DNA from: Colletes latitarsis
Lineage: Eukaryota > Arthropoda > Insecta > Hymenoptera > Colletidae
Reading direction: 5' to 3'
Assembly (NCBI RefSeq): GCF_051014445.1
Contig: NC_135134.1
Coordinates: 11,065,672-11,129,671, forward strand
DNA length: 64,000 nucleotides
Part shown: positions 1 to 14,240 of the stretch, piece after piece
Numbering within the stretch: the stretch's first letter is position 1
How the letters are laid out: the number at the start of each line of letters is the position of its first letter
Notes under the pieces: generated by a model
Databases searched by the model: none
What the model saw: only the letters and a program-made list of their open reading frames with translations
Told to the model about the DNA's origin: nothing
Made by a program: the position numbers and the translations under genes

Positions 1-1001
1 GGGCAAATCCAAGGCCTAACCTAGACCTAACATGCGTTATCCTCCAAAATATTCATCGAAACAAGGTTTAATTGACTGTTTCAGTGTGGTACCACATTTC
101 TACGTGATCCAAACCAGAAAGAACCCCTCGATCAGGTCAACATGTATGTTAAAACTGCGAAAATATGACCCTGATAAAGTCAAATCCCAGACCCAACACA
201 GACCTAACATGCATTATCCTCTAAAATTTTGATCGAAACCAGGTTTAATGGACTGTTTCAGTGTGGTACCACATTACTGCGTGATCCAAACCAAAAAAAG
301 ACCAGAATCTGGCCAACAAGTATGAGAAATATGCGAAAGTATGACCCTGATGTGGGAAAATCCCAGACCTAACCTAGACTTAACATGTGTTCTCCTCTAA
401 AATATTGATCGAAACCAGGTTTAATGGACTGTTTCAGTGTGGTACCACATTACCACGTGATCGAAACGAGAAAAAGCCCGGGATCTGGCCAGCAAGTATG
501 CGGAAAATGTGAATGTATAAGCCTGATGAGAGCAAATCCCAGACCTAACATTGGCCTAACATGCGTTTTCCCCTAAAATATTGATCGAGACCAGGTTTAG
601 TCGACTGTTTCAGTGTGGTACCACATTACTAAGTGATCCGAACCAGAAAAAGCCCGGGATCTGGCCAACAAGTATGCGGAAAACGTGAATGTATAAGCCT
701 GATGAGAGCAAATCCCAGACCTAACATAGACCTAACATTCGTTTTCCCCTAAAATATTGATCGAGACCAGGTTTAGTCGACTGTTTCAGTGTGGTACCAC
801 ACTACTACGTGATCCAAACCAGAAAAAGCGCAGGATCTGGCCAACAAGTACGAGAAATATGGAAAAGTATGAGCCTGATGAGAGCAAATCCCAGACCTAA
901 CCTAGACCTAACATGCGTTATCCTCTAAAATCTTGACCCAGACCAGGTTTAGTCGACTGTTTCTGTGTGGTACCACATTACTACGTGATCCAAAGCAGAA
1001 A

Positions 1002-1020
1002 ATGGCCAGGATCTGGCCAT
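1002..1020. other. Second dyad: 8 bp inverted repeat with 3 nt spacer (example)
   Basis: ATGGCCAG, then GAT, then CTGGCCAT, gives perfect 8 bp arms at monomer positions about 90-108. A 6 bp arm version (ggccag, gat, ctggcc) is seen in monomers with aaaggccagg (for example 1890s, 33210s and 50640s). Many other monomers have agcccaggatctggcc, with shorter arms. It lies roughly 40 bp from the GGTACC palindrome, so favourable monomers carry two dyads. Confidence 0.8.
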
Positions 1021-1139
1021 CAAGTATGAGAAATATGCGAAAGTATGAGCCTGATGAGGGAAAATCCCAGACCTAATCCAGACCTAACATGCGTTATCCT
1101 CCAAAATATCGATCGAAACAAGTTTTAATCGACTGTTTC

Positions 1140-1155
1140 AGTGTGGTACCACACT
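1140..1155. other. 16 bp perfect palindrome around GGTACC (example)
   Basis: AGTGTGGTACCACACT reads the same on both strands. A 12 bp core, TGTGGTACCACA, is present in most monomers at positions 54-65. The 16 bp form arises where accacactac replaces accacattac (for example 2020s, 3950s, 7480s, 28070s and 60340s). Degenerate forms include gtatgatacc, gtacgatacc and gtggttcctc. Such dyads can form cruciforms or bind symmetric protein dimers; neither is shown by sequence alone. Confidence 0.9.
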
Positions 1156-4100
1156 ACTAAGTGATCCATACCAGAAAAAACCCAGGATCTGTTCAAGAAG
1201 TATGTGAAGAATGCGAAAGTATGAGACTGATGAGGGCAAATCCCATACCTAATCCAGACCTAACATGCATTATCCACTAAAATATCGATCGTGACCAGGC
1301 CTAGTCGACTGTTTCGGTGTGGTACCACATTACTACATGATCCAATCCAGAAAAAGCCCAGAATCTGGCCATCAGGTAAGAGATATATGCGAAAGTATGA
1401 GCCTGATGACTGCAAATCCCAACCCTAACATAGACCTAACATGCGTTATGCTCTAAAATATTGATCGAGACCAGGTTTAGTCGACTGTTTCAGTGTGGTA
1501 CCACATTACTACGTGATCAAAGCCAAAAAAAGCCCAGAATCTAGCCATCAAGTATGAGAAATATGCGAAAGTATGAGCCTGATGAGTACAAGTCCCAGAA
1601 CTAACCTAGACCTAACATGTGTTATCCTCTAAAATATTGATTGTGCCCAGGTTTAGTCGACTGTTTCGGTGTGGTACCACATTACTACGTGATCCAATCC
1701 AGAAAAAGCCCAGAATCTGGCCATCAAGTAAGAGATATATGCGAAAGTATGAGCCTGAGGAGGGCAAATCCTAGACCCAACTCAGACTTAACATGTCTTA
1801 TCCTCTAAAATATTAATCGAAACCAGGTTTAATGGACTGTTTCAGTGTGGTACCACATTCCTACGTGATCCAAAGCAGAAAAAGGCCAGGATCTGGCCAT
1901 CAAGTATGAGAGATATGCGAAAGTATGAGCCTGATGAGGGAAAATCCCAGACCTAATCCAGACCTAACATGCGTTATCCTCTAAAAAGTCGATCGAAACA
2001 AGTTTTAATCGACTGTTTCAGTGTGGTACCACACTACTATGTGATCCATACCAGAAAAAACCCAGGATCTGTTCAACAAGTATGTGAGGAATGCGAAAGT
2101 ATCAGACTGATGAGGGCAAATCCCATACATAATCCAGACCTAACATGCATTATCCACTAAGATATTCATCGTGACCAGGCTTAGTCGACTGTTTCGGTGT
2201 GGTACCACATTTCTACGTGATCCAAACCAGAAAAAGCCCGGGATCTTGCCAACAAGTATGCGGAAAATGCGAAAGTATGAGCCTGATTTGGGCAAATCCC
2301 AGACCTAATCCAGGCCTAACATGCGTTTTCCCCCAAAATATTGATCGGGACCAGGTGTAGTCGACTGTTTCAGTGTGGTACCACATTGCTACGTGATCCA
2401 AACCAGAAAAAACCCGGGTTCTGTTCAACAAGTATGTGAAGAATGCGAAAGTATGACCCTGATGAGTGCAAATCCAAGGTCTAACCTAGACCTGACATGT
2501 GTTATCCTCTAAAATATTGATCGAAACCAGGTTTAATGGTCTGTTTCAGTGCGGTACCACATTACTGCGTGATTCAAACCAGAAAAAACACAGGATCTGT
2601 TCAACAGGTATGTGAAGAATGCGACAGTGTGAGCCTGATGAGGGCAAATCCAAGGCCTAACCAAGACCTATCATGCGTTATCCCCTAAAATGTTGATCGA
2701 AACCAGGTTTAATGGACTGTTTCAGTGTGGTACCACATTTCTACGTGATCCAAACCAAAAAAAGACCAGAATCTGGCCAACAAGTATGAGAAATATGCGA
2801 AAGTATGAGCCTGATGGGGCAAATCCAAGGCCTAACCTAGACCTAACATGCGTTATCCTCCAAAATATTCATCGAAACCAGGTTTAATTGACTGTTTCAG
2901 TGTGGTACCACATTTCTACGTGATCCAAACCAGAAAGAACCCCTCGATCAGGTCAACATGTATGTTAAAACTGCGAAAATATGACCCTGATAAAGTCAAA
3001 TCCCAGACCCAACACAGACCTAACATGCATTATCCTCTAAAATTTTGATCGAAACCAGGTTTAATGGACTGTTTCAGTGTGGTACCACATTACTACGTGA
3101 TCCAAACCAAAAAAAGACCAGAATCTGGCCAACAAGTATGAGAAATATGCGAAAGTATGACCCTGATGAGGGAAAATCCCAGACCTAACCTAGACTTAAC
3201 ATGTGTTATGCTCTAATATATTGATCGAGACCAGGTTTAGTCGACAGTTTCAGTGTGGTACCACATTACTACGTGGTCCATACCAGAAAAAGCCCAGGAT
3301 CTGGCCATCAAGTATGAGAAATATGCGAAAGTATGAGCCTGATGAGTGCAAATCCCAGACCTAACCTAGACCTAACATGCATTATCCTCAAAAATATTGA
3401 TCGTGACCAGGTTTAGTCGACTGTATCAGTGTGGTACCACATTCCTACGTGATCCAAACCAGAAAAAGCCCAGAATCTGGCCATCAAGTAAGAGATATAT
3501 GCGAAAGTATGAGCCTGATGAGGGCAAATCCTACACCCAACTCAGACTTAACATGTGTCATCCTGTAAAATATTGATCGAAACCAGGTTTTATGGACTGT
3601 TTCGGTATGATACCACATAACTACGTGATCCAAACCAGTGAAAGCCCAGGATCTGGCCAACATGCATGAGAAATATGCGAAAATATGACCCTGATGAAGT
3701 CAAATCCCAGACCTAACACAGACCTAACATGCATTATCCTCTAAAATTTTGATCGAAACCAGGTTTAATGGACTGTTTCAGTGTGGTACCACATTACTAC
3801 GTGATCCAAACCAAAAAAAGACCAGAATCTGGCCAACAAGTATGAGAAATATGCGAAAGTATGACCCTGATGAGGGAAAATCCCAGACCTAATCCAGACC
3901 TAACATGTGTTATCCTCTAAAATATCGATCGAAACAAGTTTTAATCGACTGTTTCAGTGTGGTACCACACTACTATGTGATCCATACCAGAAAAAACCCA
4001 GGATCTGTTCAAGAAGTATGTGAAGAATGCGAAAGTATGAGACTGATGAGGTCAAATCCCATACCTAATCCAGACCTAACATGCGTTATCCACTAAAATA

Positions 4101-5135
4101 TTGATCGTGACCTGGCTTAGTCGACTGTTTCAGTGTGGTACCAAATTACTACGTGATCCAATCCAAAAAAAGCCCAGAATCTCTCCATCAAGTAAGAGAT
4201 ATATGCGAAAGTGTGAGCCTGATGAGGGCAAATCCTAGACCCAACTCAGACTTAACATGTGTTATCCTCTAAAATATTGATCGAAACCAGGTTTAATGGA
4301 CTGTTTCAGTATGATACCACATAACTACGTGATCCAAACCAGTGAAAGCCCAGGATCTGGCCAACATGCATGAGAAATATGCGAAAGTATGAGCATGATG
4401 AGAGCAAATCCCAGACCTAACCTAGACCTAACATTCGTTATCCTTTGAAATGTTGACCCAGGCTAGGTTTAAATGACTGTTTCAGTGTGGTACCACATTA
4501 CCACGTGATCCAATCCAGAAAGAGCCGAGAATCTGGCCATCAAGTAAGAGATATATGCGAAAGTATGAGCCTGATGGGGGCAAATCCAAGACCCAACTCA
4601 GACTTAACATGTGTTATCCTCAAAAATATTGATAGAAACCAGGTTTAATGGACTGTTTCAGTATGATACCGCATTACTACGTGATCGAAACCAAAAATGG
4701 CCCAGAATCTGGCCATCAAGTATGAGAAATATGCGAAAGTATGAGCCTGATGAGTGCAAATCCCTGACCTAACCTAGACCTAACATGCGTTATCCTCTAA
4801 AATATCGATCGAAACCAGGTTTAATCGACAGTTTCAGTGTGGTACCACATTACTACGTGGTCCATACCAGAAAAAGCCCAGGATCTGGCCATCAAGTATG
4901 AGAAATATGCGAAAGTATGAGCCTGATGAGTGCAAATCCCAGACCTAACCTAGACCTAACATGCATTATCCTCAAAAATATTGATCGTGACCAGGTTTAG
5001 TCGACTGTATCAGTGTGGTACCACATTTCTACGTGATCCAAACCAAAAAAAGACCAGAATCTGGCCAACAAGTATGAGAAATATGCGAAAGTATGAGCCT
5101 GATTGGGCAAATCCAAGGCCTAACCTAGACCTAAC

Positions 5136-5312
5136 ATGCGTTATCCTCCAAAATATTCATCGAAACAAGGTTTAATTGACTGTTTCAGTGTGGTACCACA
5201 TTTCTACGTGATCCAAACCAGAAAGAACCCCTCGATCAGGTCAACATGTATGTTAAAACTGCGAAAATATGACCCTGATAAAGTCAAATCCCAGACCCAA
5301 CACAGACCTAAC
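5136..5312 (+). repeat. 177 bp marker monomer of family A
   Basis: Recognised by ctccaaaatattcatcg at the start and by cagaaagaacccctcgatca with gtcaacatgtatgttaaaac replacing the usual ggatctggccatcaag block. Ten copies are seen, starting at 32, 2848, 5136, 8303, 11119, 14286, 16046, 21855, 24847 and 36638. They form two subclasses: aaacaaggttta (32, 5136, 11119, 21855) and aaaccaggttta (the others). The two subclasses mark different places in the HOR-A unit. None occurs to the right of 36.9 kb. Confidence 0.92.
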
Positions 5313-8300
5313 ATGCATTATCCTCTAAAATTTTGATCGAAACCAGGTTTAATGGACTGTTTCAGTGTGGTACCACATTACTGCGTGATCCAAACCAAAA
5401 AAAGACCAGAATCTGGCCAACAAGTATGAGAAATATGCGAAAGTATGACCCTGATGTGGGAAAATCCCAGACCTAACCTAGACTTAACATGTGTTCTCCT
5501 CTAAAATATTGATCGAAACCAGGTTTAATGGACTGTTTCAGTACGATACCACATTACCACGTGATCGAAACGAGAAAAAGCCCGGGAGCTGGCCAACAAG
5601 TATGCGGAAAATGTGAATGTATAAGCCTGATGAGAGCAAATCCCAGACCTAACATAGACCTAACATGCGTTATCCTCTAAAATATTGATCGAAACCAGGT
5701 TTAATGGACTGTTTCAGTGTGGTTCCTCATTACTACGTGATCCAAACCAAAAAAAGCCCAGAGTCTGGCCATCAAGTATGAGAAACATGCGAAAGTATGA
5801 GACTGATGAGAGCAAATCCCAGACCTAACCTAGACCTAACATGAGTTATCCTTTGAAATGTGACCCAGACTAGGTTTGATTGACTGTTTCAGTGTGGTAC
5901 CACATTACCACGTGATCGAAACGAGAAAAAGCCCGAGATCTGGCCAGCAAGTATGCGGAAAATGTGAATGTATAAGCCTGATGAGAGCAAATCCCAGACC
6001 TAACATTGGCCTAACATGCGTTTTCCCCTAAAATATTGATCGAGACCAGGTTTAGTCGACTGTTTCAGTGTGGTACCACATTACTAAGTGATCCGAACCA
6101 GAAAAAGCCCGGGATCTGGCCAACAAGTATGCGGAAAACGTGAATGTATAAGCCTGATGAGAGCAAATCCCAGACCTAACATAGACCTAACATTCGTTTT
6201 CCCCTAAAATATTGATCGAGACCAGGTTTAGTCGACTGTTTCAGTGTGGTACCACACTACTACGTGATCCAAACCAGAAAAAGCGCAGGATCTGGCCAAC
6301 AAGTACGAGAAATATGGAAAAGTATGAGCCTGATGAGAGCAAATCCCAGACCTAACCTAGACCTAACATGCGTTATCCTCTAAAATCTTGACCCAGACCA
6401 GGTTTAGTCGACTGTTTCTGTGTGGTACCACATTACTACGTGATCCAAAGCAGAAAATGGCCAGGATCTGGCCATCAAGTATGAGAAATATGCGAAAGTA
6501 TGAGCCTGATGAGGGAAAATCCCAGACCTAATCCAGACCTAACATGCGTTATCCTCTAAAATATCGATCGAAACAAGTTTTAATCGACTGTTTCAGTGTG
6601 GTACCACACTACTAAGTGATCCATACCAGAAAAAACCCAGGATCTGTTCAAGAAGTATGTGAAGAATGCGAAAGTATGAGACTGATGAGGGCAAATCCCA
6701 TACCTAATCCAGACCTAACATGCATTATCCACTAAAATATCGATCGTGACCAGGCCTAGTCGACTGTTTCGGTGTGGTACCACATTACTACATGATCCAA
6801 TCCAGAAAAAGCCCAGAATCTGGCCATCAGGTAAGAGATATATGCGAAAGTATGAGCCTGATGACTGCAAATCCCAACCCTAACATAGACCTAACATGCG
6901 TTATGCTCTAAAATATTGATCGAGACCAGGTTTAGTCGACTGTTTCAGTGTGGTACCACATTACTACGTGATCAAAGCCAAAAAAAGCCCAGAATCTAGC
7001 CATCAAGTATGAGAAATATGCGAAAGTATGAGCCTGATGAGTACAAGTCCCAGAACTAACCTAGACCTAACATGTGTTATCCTCTAAAATATTGATTGTG
7101 CCCAGGTTTAGTCGACTGTTTCGGTGTGGTACCACATTACTACGTGATCCAATCCAGAAAAAGCCCAGAATCTGGCCATCAAGTAAGAGATATATGCGAA
7201 AGTATGAGCCTGAGGAGGGCAAATCCTAGACCCAACTCAGACTTAACATGTCTTATCCTCTAAAATATTAATCGAAACCAGGTTTAATGGACTGTTTCAG
7301 TGTGGTACCACATTCCTACGTGATCCAAAGCAGAAAAAGGCCAGGATCTGGCCATCAAGTATGAGAAATATGCGAAAGTATGAGCCTGATGAGGGAAAAT
7401 CCCAGACCTAATCCAGACCTAACATGCGTTATCCTCTAAAAAGTCGATCGAAACAAGTTTTAATCGACTGTTTCAGTGTGGTACCACACTACTATGTGAT
7501 CCATACCAGAAAAAACCCAGGATCTGTTCAACAAGTATGTGAGGAATGCGAAAGTATCAGACTGATGAGGGCAAATCCCATACATAATCCAGACCTAACA
7601 TGCATTATCCACAAAGATATTCATCGTGACCAGGCTTAGTCGACTGTTTCGGTGTGGTACCACATTTCTACGTGATCCAAACCAGAAAAAGCCCGGGATC
7701 TTGCCAACAAGTATGCGGAAAATGCGAAAGTATGAGCCTGATTTGGGCAAATCCCAGACCTAATCCAGGCCTAACATGCGTTTTCCCCCAAAATATTGAT
7801 CGGGACCAGGTGTAGTCGACTGTTTCAGTGTGGTACCACATTGCTACGTGATCCAAACCAGAAAAAACCCGGGTTCTGTTCAACAAGTATGTGAAGAATG
7901 CGAAAGTATGACCCTGATGAGTGCAAATCCAAGGTCTAACCTAGACCTGACATGTGTTATCCTCTAAAATATTGATCGAAACCAGGTTTAATGGTCTGTT
8001 TCAGTGCGGTACCACATTACTGCGTGATTCAAACCAGAAAAAACACAGGATCTGTTCAACAGGTATGTGAAGAATGCGACAGTGTGAGCCTGATGAGGGC
8101 AAATCCAAGGCCTAACCAAGACCTATCATGCGTTATCCCCTAAAATGTTGATCGAAACCAGGTTTAATGGACTGTTTCAGTGTGGTACCACATTTCTACG
8201 TGATCCAAACCAAAAAAAGACCAGAATCTGGCCAACAAGTATGAGAAATATGCGAAAGTATGAGCCTGATGGGGCAAATCCAAGGCCTAACCTAGACCTA

Positions 8301-11118
8301 ACATGCGTTATCCTCCAAAATATTCATCGAAACCAGGTTTAATTGACTGTTTCAGTGTGGTACCACATTTCTACGTGATCCAAACCAGAAAGAACCCCTC
8401 GATCAGGTCAACATGTATGTTAAAACTGCGAAAATATGACCCTGATAAAGTCAAATCCCAGACCCAACACAGACCTAACATGCATTATCCTCTAAAATTT
8501 TGATCGAAACCAGGTTTAATGGACTGTTTCAGTGTGGTACCACATTACTACGTGATCCAAACCAAAAAAAGACCAGAATCTGGCCAACAAGTATGAGAAA
8601 TATGCGAAAGTATGACCCTGATGAGGGAAAATCCCAGACCTAACCTAGACTTAACATGTGTTCTCCTCTAAAATATTGATCGAAACCAGGTTTAATGGAC
8701 TGTTTCAGTACGATACCACATTACCACGTGATCGAAACGAGAAAAAGCCCGGGAGCTGGCCAACAAGTATGCGGAAAATGTGAATGTATAAGCCTGATGA
8801 GAGCAAATCCCAGACCTAACATAGACCTAACATGCGTTATCCTCTAAAATATTGATCGAAACCAGGTTTAATGGACTGTTTCAGTGTGGTTCCTCATTAC
8901 TACGTGATCCAAACCAAAAAAAGCCCAGAGTCTGGCCATCAAGTATGAGAAATATGCGAAAGTATGAGCCTGATGAGTGCAAATCCCAGACCTAACCTAG
9001 ACCTAACATGCATTATCCTCAAAAATATTGATCGTGTCCAGGTTTAGTCGACTGTTTCAGTGTGGTACAACATTCCTACGTGATCCAAGCCAAAAAAAGC
9101 CCAGAATCTGGCCATCAAGTATGAGACATATGCGAAAGTATGAGCCTGATGAGGGCAAATCCCAGAGCTAATCCAGACCTAACATGCGTTATGCTCTAAT
9201 ATATTGATCGAGACCAGGTTTAGTCGACAGTTTCAGTGTGGTACCACATTACTACGTGGTCCATACCAGAAAAAGCCCAGGATCTGGCCATCAAGTATGA
9301 GAAATATGCGAAAGTATGAGCCTGATGAGTGCAAATCCCAGACCTAACCTAGACCTAACATGCATTATCCTCAAAAATATTGATCGTGACCAGGTTTAGT
9401 CGACTGTATCAGTGTGGTACCACATTCCTACGTGATCCAAACCAGAAAAAGCCCAGAATCTGGCCATCAAGTAAGAGATATATGCGAAAGTATGAGCCTG
9501 ATGAGGGCAAATCCTACACCCAACTCAGACTTAACATGTGTCATCCTGTAAAATATTGATCGAAACCAGGTTTTATGGACTGTTTCGGTATGATACCACA
9601 TAACTACGTGATCCAAACCAGTGAAAGCCCAGGATCTGGCCAACATGCATGAGAAATATGCGAAAATATGACCCTGATGAAGTCAAATCCCAGACCTAAC
9701 ACAGACCTAACATGCATTATCCTCTAAAATTTTGATCGAAACCAGGTTTAATGGACTGTTTCAGTGTGGTACCACATTACTACGTGATCCAAACCAAAAA
9801 AAGACCAGAATCTGGCCAACAAGTATGAGAAATATGCGAAAGTATGACCCTGATGAGGGAAAATCCCAGACCTAATCCAGACCTAACATGTGTTATCCTC
9901 TAAAATATCGATCGAAACAAGTTTTAATCGACTGTTTCAGTGTGGTACCACACTACTATGTGATCCATACCAGAAAAAACCCAGGATCTGTTCAAGAAGT
10001 ATGTGAAGAATGCGAAAGTATGAGACTGATGAGGTCAAATCCCATACCTAATCCAGACCTAACATGCGTTATCCACTAAAATATTGATCGTGACCTGGCT
10101 TAGTCGACTGTTTCAGTGTGGTACCAAATTACTACGTGATCCAATCCAAAAAAAGCCCAGAATCTCTCCATCAAGTAAGAGATATATGCGAAAGTGTGAG
10201 CCTGATGAGGGCAAATCCTAGACCCAACTCAGACTTAACATGTGTTATCCTCTAAAATATTGATCGAAACCAGGTTTAATGGACTGTTTCAGTATGATAC
10301 CACATAACTACGTGATCCAAACCAGTGAAAGCCCAGGATCTGGCCAACATGCATGAGAAATATGCGAAAGTATGAGCATGATGAGAGCAAATCCCAGACC
10401 TAACCTAGACCTAACATTCGTTATCCTTTGAAATGTTGACCCAGGCTAGGTTTAAATGACTGTTTCAGTGTGGTACCACATTACCACGTGATCCAATCCA
10501 GAAAGAGCCGAGAATCTGGCCATCAAGTAAGAGATATATGCGAAAGTATGAGCCTGATGGGGGCAAATCCAAGACCCAACTCAGACTTAACATGTGTTAT
10601 CCTCAAAAATATTGATAGAAACCAGGTTTAATGGACTGTTTCAGTATGATACCGCATTACTACGTGATCGAAACCAAAAATGGCCCAGAATCTGGCCATC
10701 AAGTATGAGAAATATGCGAAAGTATGAGCCTGATGAGTGCAAATCCCTGACCTAACCTAGACCTAACATGCGTTATCCTCTAAAATATCGATCGAAACCA
10801 GGTTTAATCGACAGTTTCAGTGTGGTACCACATTACTACGTGGTCCATACCAGAAAAAGCCCAGGATCTGGCCATCAAGTATGAGAAATATGCGAAAGTA
10901 TGAGCCTGATGAGTGCAAATCCCAGACCTAACCTAGACCTAACATGCATTATCCTCAAAAATATTGATCGTGACCAGGTTTAGTCGACTGTATCAGTGTG
11001 GTACCACATTTCTACGTGATCCAAACCAAAAAAAGACCAGAATCTGGCCAACAAGTATGAGAAATATGCGAAAGTATGAGCCTGATTGGGCAAATCCAAG
11101 GCCTAACCTAGACCTAAC
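5136..11118 (+). repeat. HOR family A, copy 2 (complete 34-monomer, 5983 bp unit)
   Basis: This is the most complete family A unit: 34 monomers, one base short of 34 x 176. Landmarks at 5136, 7424, 8303, 9888 and 10964 recur exactly 5983 bp away from 3905/4981 upstream or at 11119, 13407 and 14286 downstream. The missing base is a T in the monomer at 5841 (tttgaaatgtgaccc near 5851-5865). Copy 3 shares it near 11834-11848, while the related site near 22568-22583 keeps the T. Copies 2 and 3 therefore descend from one recent duplication. Their identity looks very high, with only isolated differences noticed. Confidence 0.92.
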
Positions 11119-14100
11119 ATGCGTTATCCTCCAAAATATTCATCGAAACAAGGTTTAATTGACTGTTTCAGTGTGGTACCACATTTCTACGTGATCCAAA
11201 CCAGAAAGAACCCCTCGATCAGGTCAACATGTATGTTAAAACTGCGAAAATATGACCCTGATAAAGTCAAATCCCAGACCCAACACAGACCTAACATGCA
11301 TTATCCTCTAAAATTTTGATCGAAACCAGGTTTAATGGACTGTTTCAGTGTGGTACCACATTACTGCGTGATCCAAACCAAAAAAAGACCAGAATCTGGC
11401 CAACAAGTATGAGAAATATGCGAAAGTATGACCCTGATGTGGGAAAATCCCAGACCTAACCTAGACTTAACATGTGTTCTCCTCTAAAATATTGATCGAA
11501 ACCAGGTTTAATGGACTGTTTCAGTACGATACCACATTACCACGTGATCGAAACGAGAAAAAGCCCGGGAGCTGGCCAACAAGTATGCGGAAAATGTGAA
11601 TGTATAAGCCTGATGAGAGCAAATCCCAGACCTAACATAGACCTAACATGCGTTATCCTCTAAAATATTGATCGAAACCAGGTTTAATGGACTGTTTCAG
11701 TGTGGTTCCTCATTACTACGTGATCCAAACCAAAAAAAGCCCAGAGTCTGGCCATCAAGTATGAGAAACATGCGAAAGTATGAGACTGATGAGAGCAAAT
11801 CCCAGACCTAACCTAGACCTAACATGAGTTATCCTTTGAAATGTGACCCAGACTAGGTTTGATTGACTGTTTCAGTGTGGTACCACATTACCACGTGATC
11901 GAAACGAGAAAAAGCCCGAGATCTGGCCAGCAAGTATGCGGAAAATGTGAATGTATAAGCCTGATGAGAGCAAATCCCAGACCTAACATTGGCCTAACAT
12001 GCGTTTTCCCCTAAAATATTGATCGAGACCAGGTTTAGTCGACTGTTTCAGTGTGGTACCACATTACTAAGTGATCCGAACCAGAAAAAGCCCGGGATCT
12101 GGCCAACAAGTATGCGGAAAACGTGAATGTATAAGCCTGATGAGAGCAAATCCCAGACCTAACATAGACCTAACATTCGTTTTCCCCTAAAATATTGATC
12201 GAGACCAGGTTTAGTCGACTGTTTCAGTGTGGTACCACACTACTACGTGATCCAAACCAGAAAAAGCGCAGGATCTGGCCAACAAGTACGAGAAATATGG
12301 AAAAGTATGAGCCTGATGAGAGCAAATCCCAGACCTAACCTAGACCTAACATGCGTTATCCTCTAAAATCTTGACCCAGACCAGGTTTAGTCGACTGTTT
12401 CTGTGTGGTACCACATTACTACGTGATCCAAAGCAGAAAATGGCCAGGATCTGGCCATCAAGTATGAGAAATATGCGAAAGTATGAGCCTGATGAGGGAA
12501 AATCCCAGACCTAATCCAGACCTAACATGCGTTATCCTCTAAAATATCGATCGAAACAAGTTTTAATCGACTGTTTCAGTGTGGTACCACACTACTAAGT
12601 GATCCATACCAGAAAAAACCCAGGATCTGTTCAAGAAGTATGTGAAGAATGCGAAAGTATGAGACTGATGAGGGCAAATCCCATACCTAATCCAGACCTA
12701 ACATGCATTATCCACTAAAATATCGATCGTGACCAGGCCTAGTCGACTGTTTCGGTGTGGTACCACATTACTACATGATCCAATCCAGAAAAAGCCCAGA
12801 ATCTGGCCATCAGGTAAGAGATATATGCGAAAGTATGAGCCTGATGACTGCAAATCCCAACCCTAACATAGACCTAACATGCGTTATGCTCTAAAATATT
12901 GATCGAGACCAGGTTTAGTCGACTGTTTCAGTGTGGTACCACATTACTACGTGATCAAAGCCAAAAAAAGCCCAGAATCTAGCCATCAAGTATGAGAAAT
13001 ATGCGAAAGTATGAGCCTGATGAGTACAAGTCCCAGAACTAACCTAGACCTAACATGTGTTATCCTCTAAAATATTGATTGTGCCCAGGTTTAGTCGACT
13101 GTTTCGGTGTGGTACCACATTACTACGTGATCCAATCCAGAAAAAGCCCAGAATCTGGCCATCAAGTAAGAGATATATGCGAAAGTATGAGCCTGAGGAG
13201 GGCAAATCCTAGACCCAACTCAGACTTAACATGTCTTATCCTCTAAAATATTAATCGAAACCAGGTTTAATGGACTGTTTCAGTGTGGTACCACATTCCT
13301 ACGTGATCCAAAGCAGAAAAAGGCCAGGATCTGGCCATCAAGTATGAGAAATATGCGAAAGTATGAGCCTGATGAGGGAAAATCCCAGACCTAATCCAGA
13401 CCTAACATGCGTTATCCTCTAAAAAGTCGATCGAAACAAGTTTTAATCGACTGTTTCAGTGTGGTACCACACTACTATGTGATCCATACCAGAAAAAACC
13501 CAGGATCTGTTCAACAAGTATGTGAGGAATGCGAAAGTATCAGACTGATGAGGGCAAATCCCATACATAATCCAGACCTAACATGCATTATCCACAAAGA
13601 TATTCATCGTGACCAGGCTTAGTCGACTGTTTCGGTGTGGTACCACATTTCTACGTGATCCAAACCAGAAAAAGCCCGGGATCTTGCCAACAAGTATGCG
13701 GAAAATGCGAAAGTATGAGCCTGATTTGGGCAAATCCCAGACCTAATCCAGGCCTAACATGCGTTTTCCCCCAAAATATTGATCGGGACCAGGTGTAGTC
13801 GACTGTTTCAGTGTGGTACCACATTGCTACGTGATCCAAACCAGAAAAAACCCGGGTTCTGTTCAACAAGTATGTGAAGAATGCGAAAGTATGACCCTGA
13901 TGAGTGCAAATCCAAGGTCTAACCTAGACCTGACATGTGTTATCCTCTAAAATATTGATCGAAACCAGGTTTAATGGTCTGTTTCAGTGCGGTACCACAT
14001 TACTGCGTGATTCAAACCAGAAAAAACACAGGATCTGTTCAACAGGTATGTGAAGAATGCGACAGTGTGAGCCTGATGAGGGCAAATCCAAGGCCTAACC

Positions 14101-14240
14101 AAGACCTATCATGCGTTATCCCCTAAAATGTTGATCGAAACCAGGTTTAATGGACTGTTTCAGTGTGGTACCACATTTCTACGTGATCCAAACCAAAAAA
14201 AGACCAGAATCTGGCCAACAAGTATGAGAAATATGCGAAA

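Larger units (their letters stand above)
32..5135 (+). repeat. HOR family A, copy 1 (29-monomer deletion form)
   Basis: This copy begins with the 177 bp marker monomer (32-208) and ends where the next identical marker starts at 5136, 5104 bp in all. Against copy 2 it lacks two monomers near 427-438, where the left side matches 5489 onward and the right side matches about 5869 onward. It also lacks three monomers near 3205-3207, where the left side matches about 8640-8663 and the right side about 9188 onward. Both losses keep the 176 bp register. Beyond 3208 it matches copy 2 at a constant offset of 5983 bp. A second marker monomer of the variant class sits at 2848. Confidence 0.9.

Noticed and set aside
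2213..2431. 72-residue minus-strand open frame, also at 7668, 13651 and 24212
   Set aside because: Present only because the same HOR-A segment is present four times. It spans a monomer boundary and has no independent coding signal.
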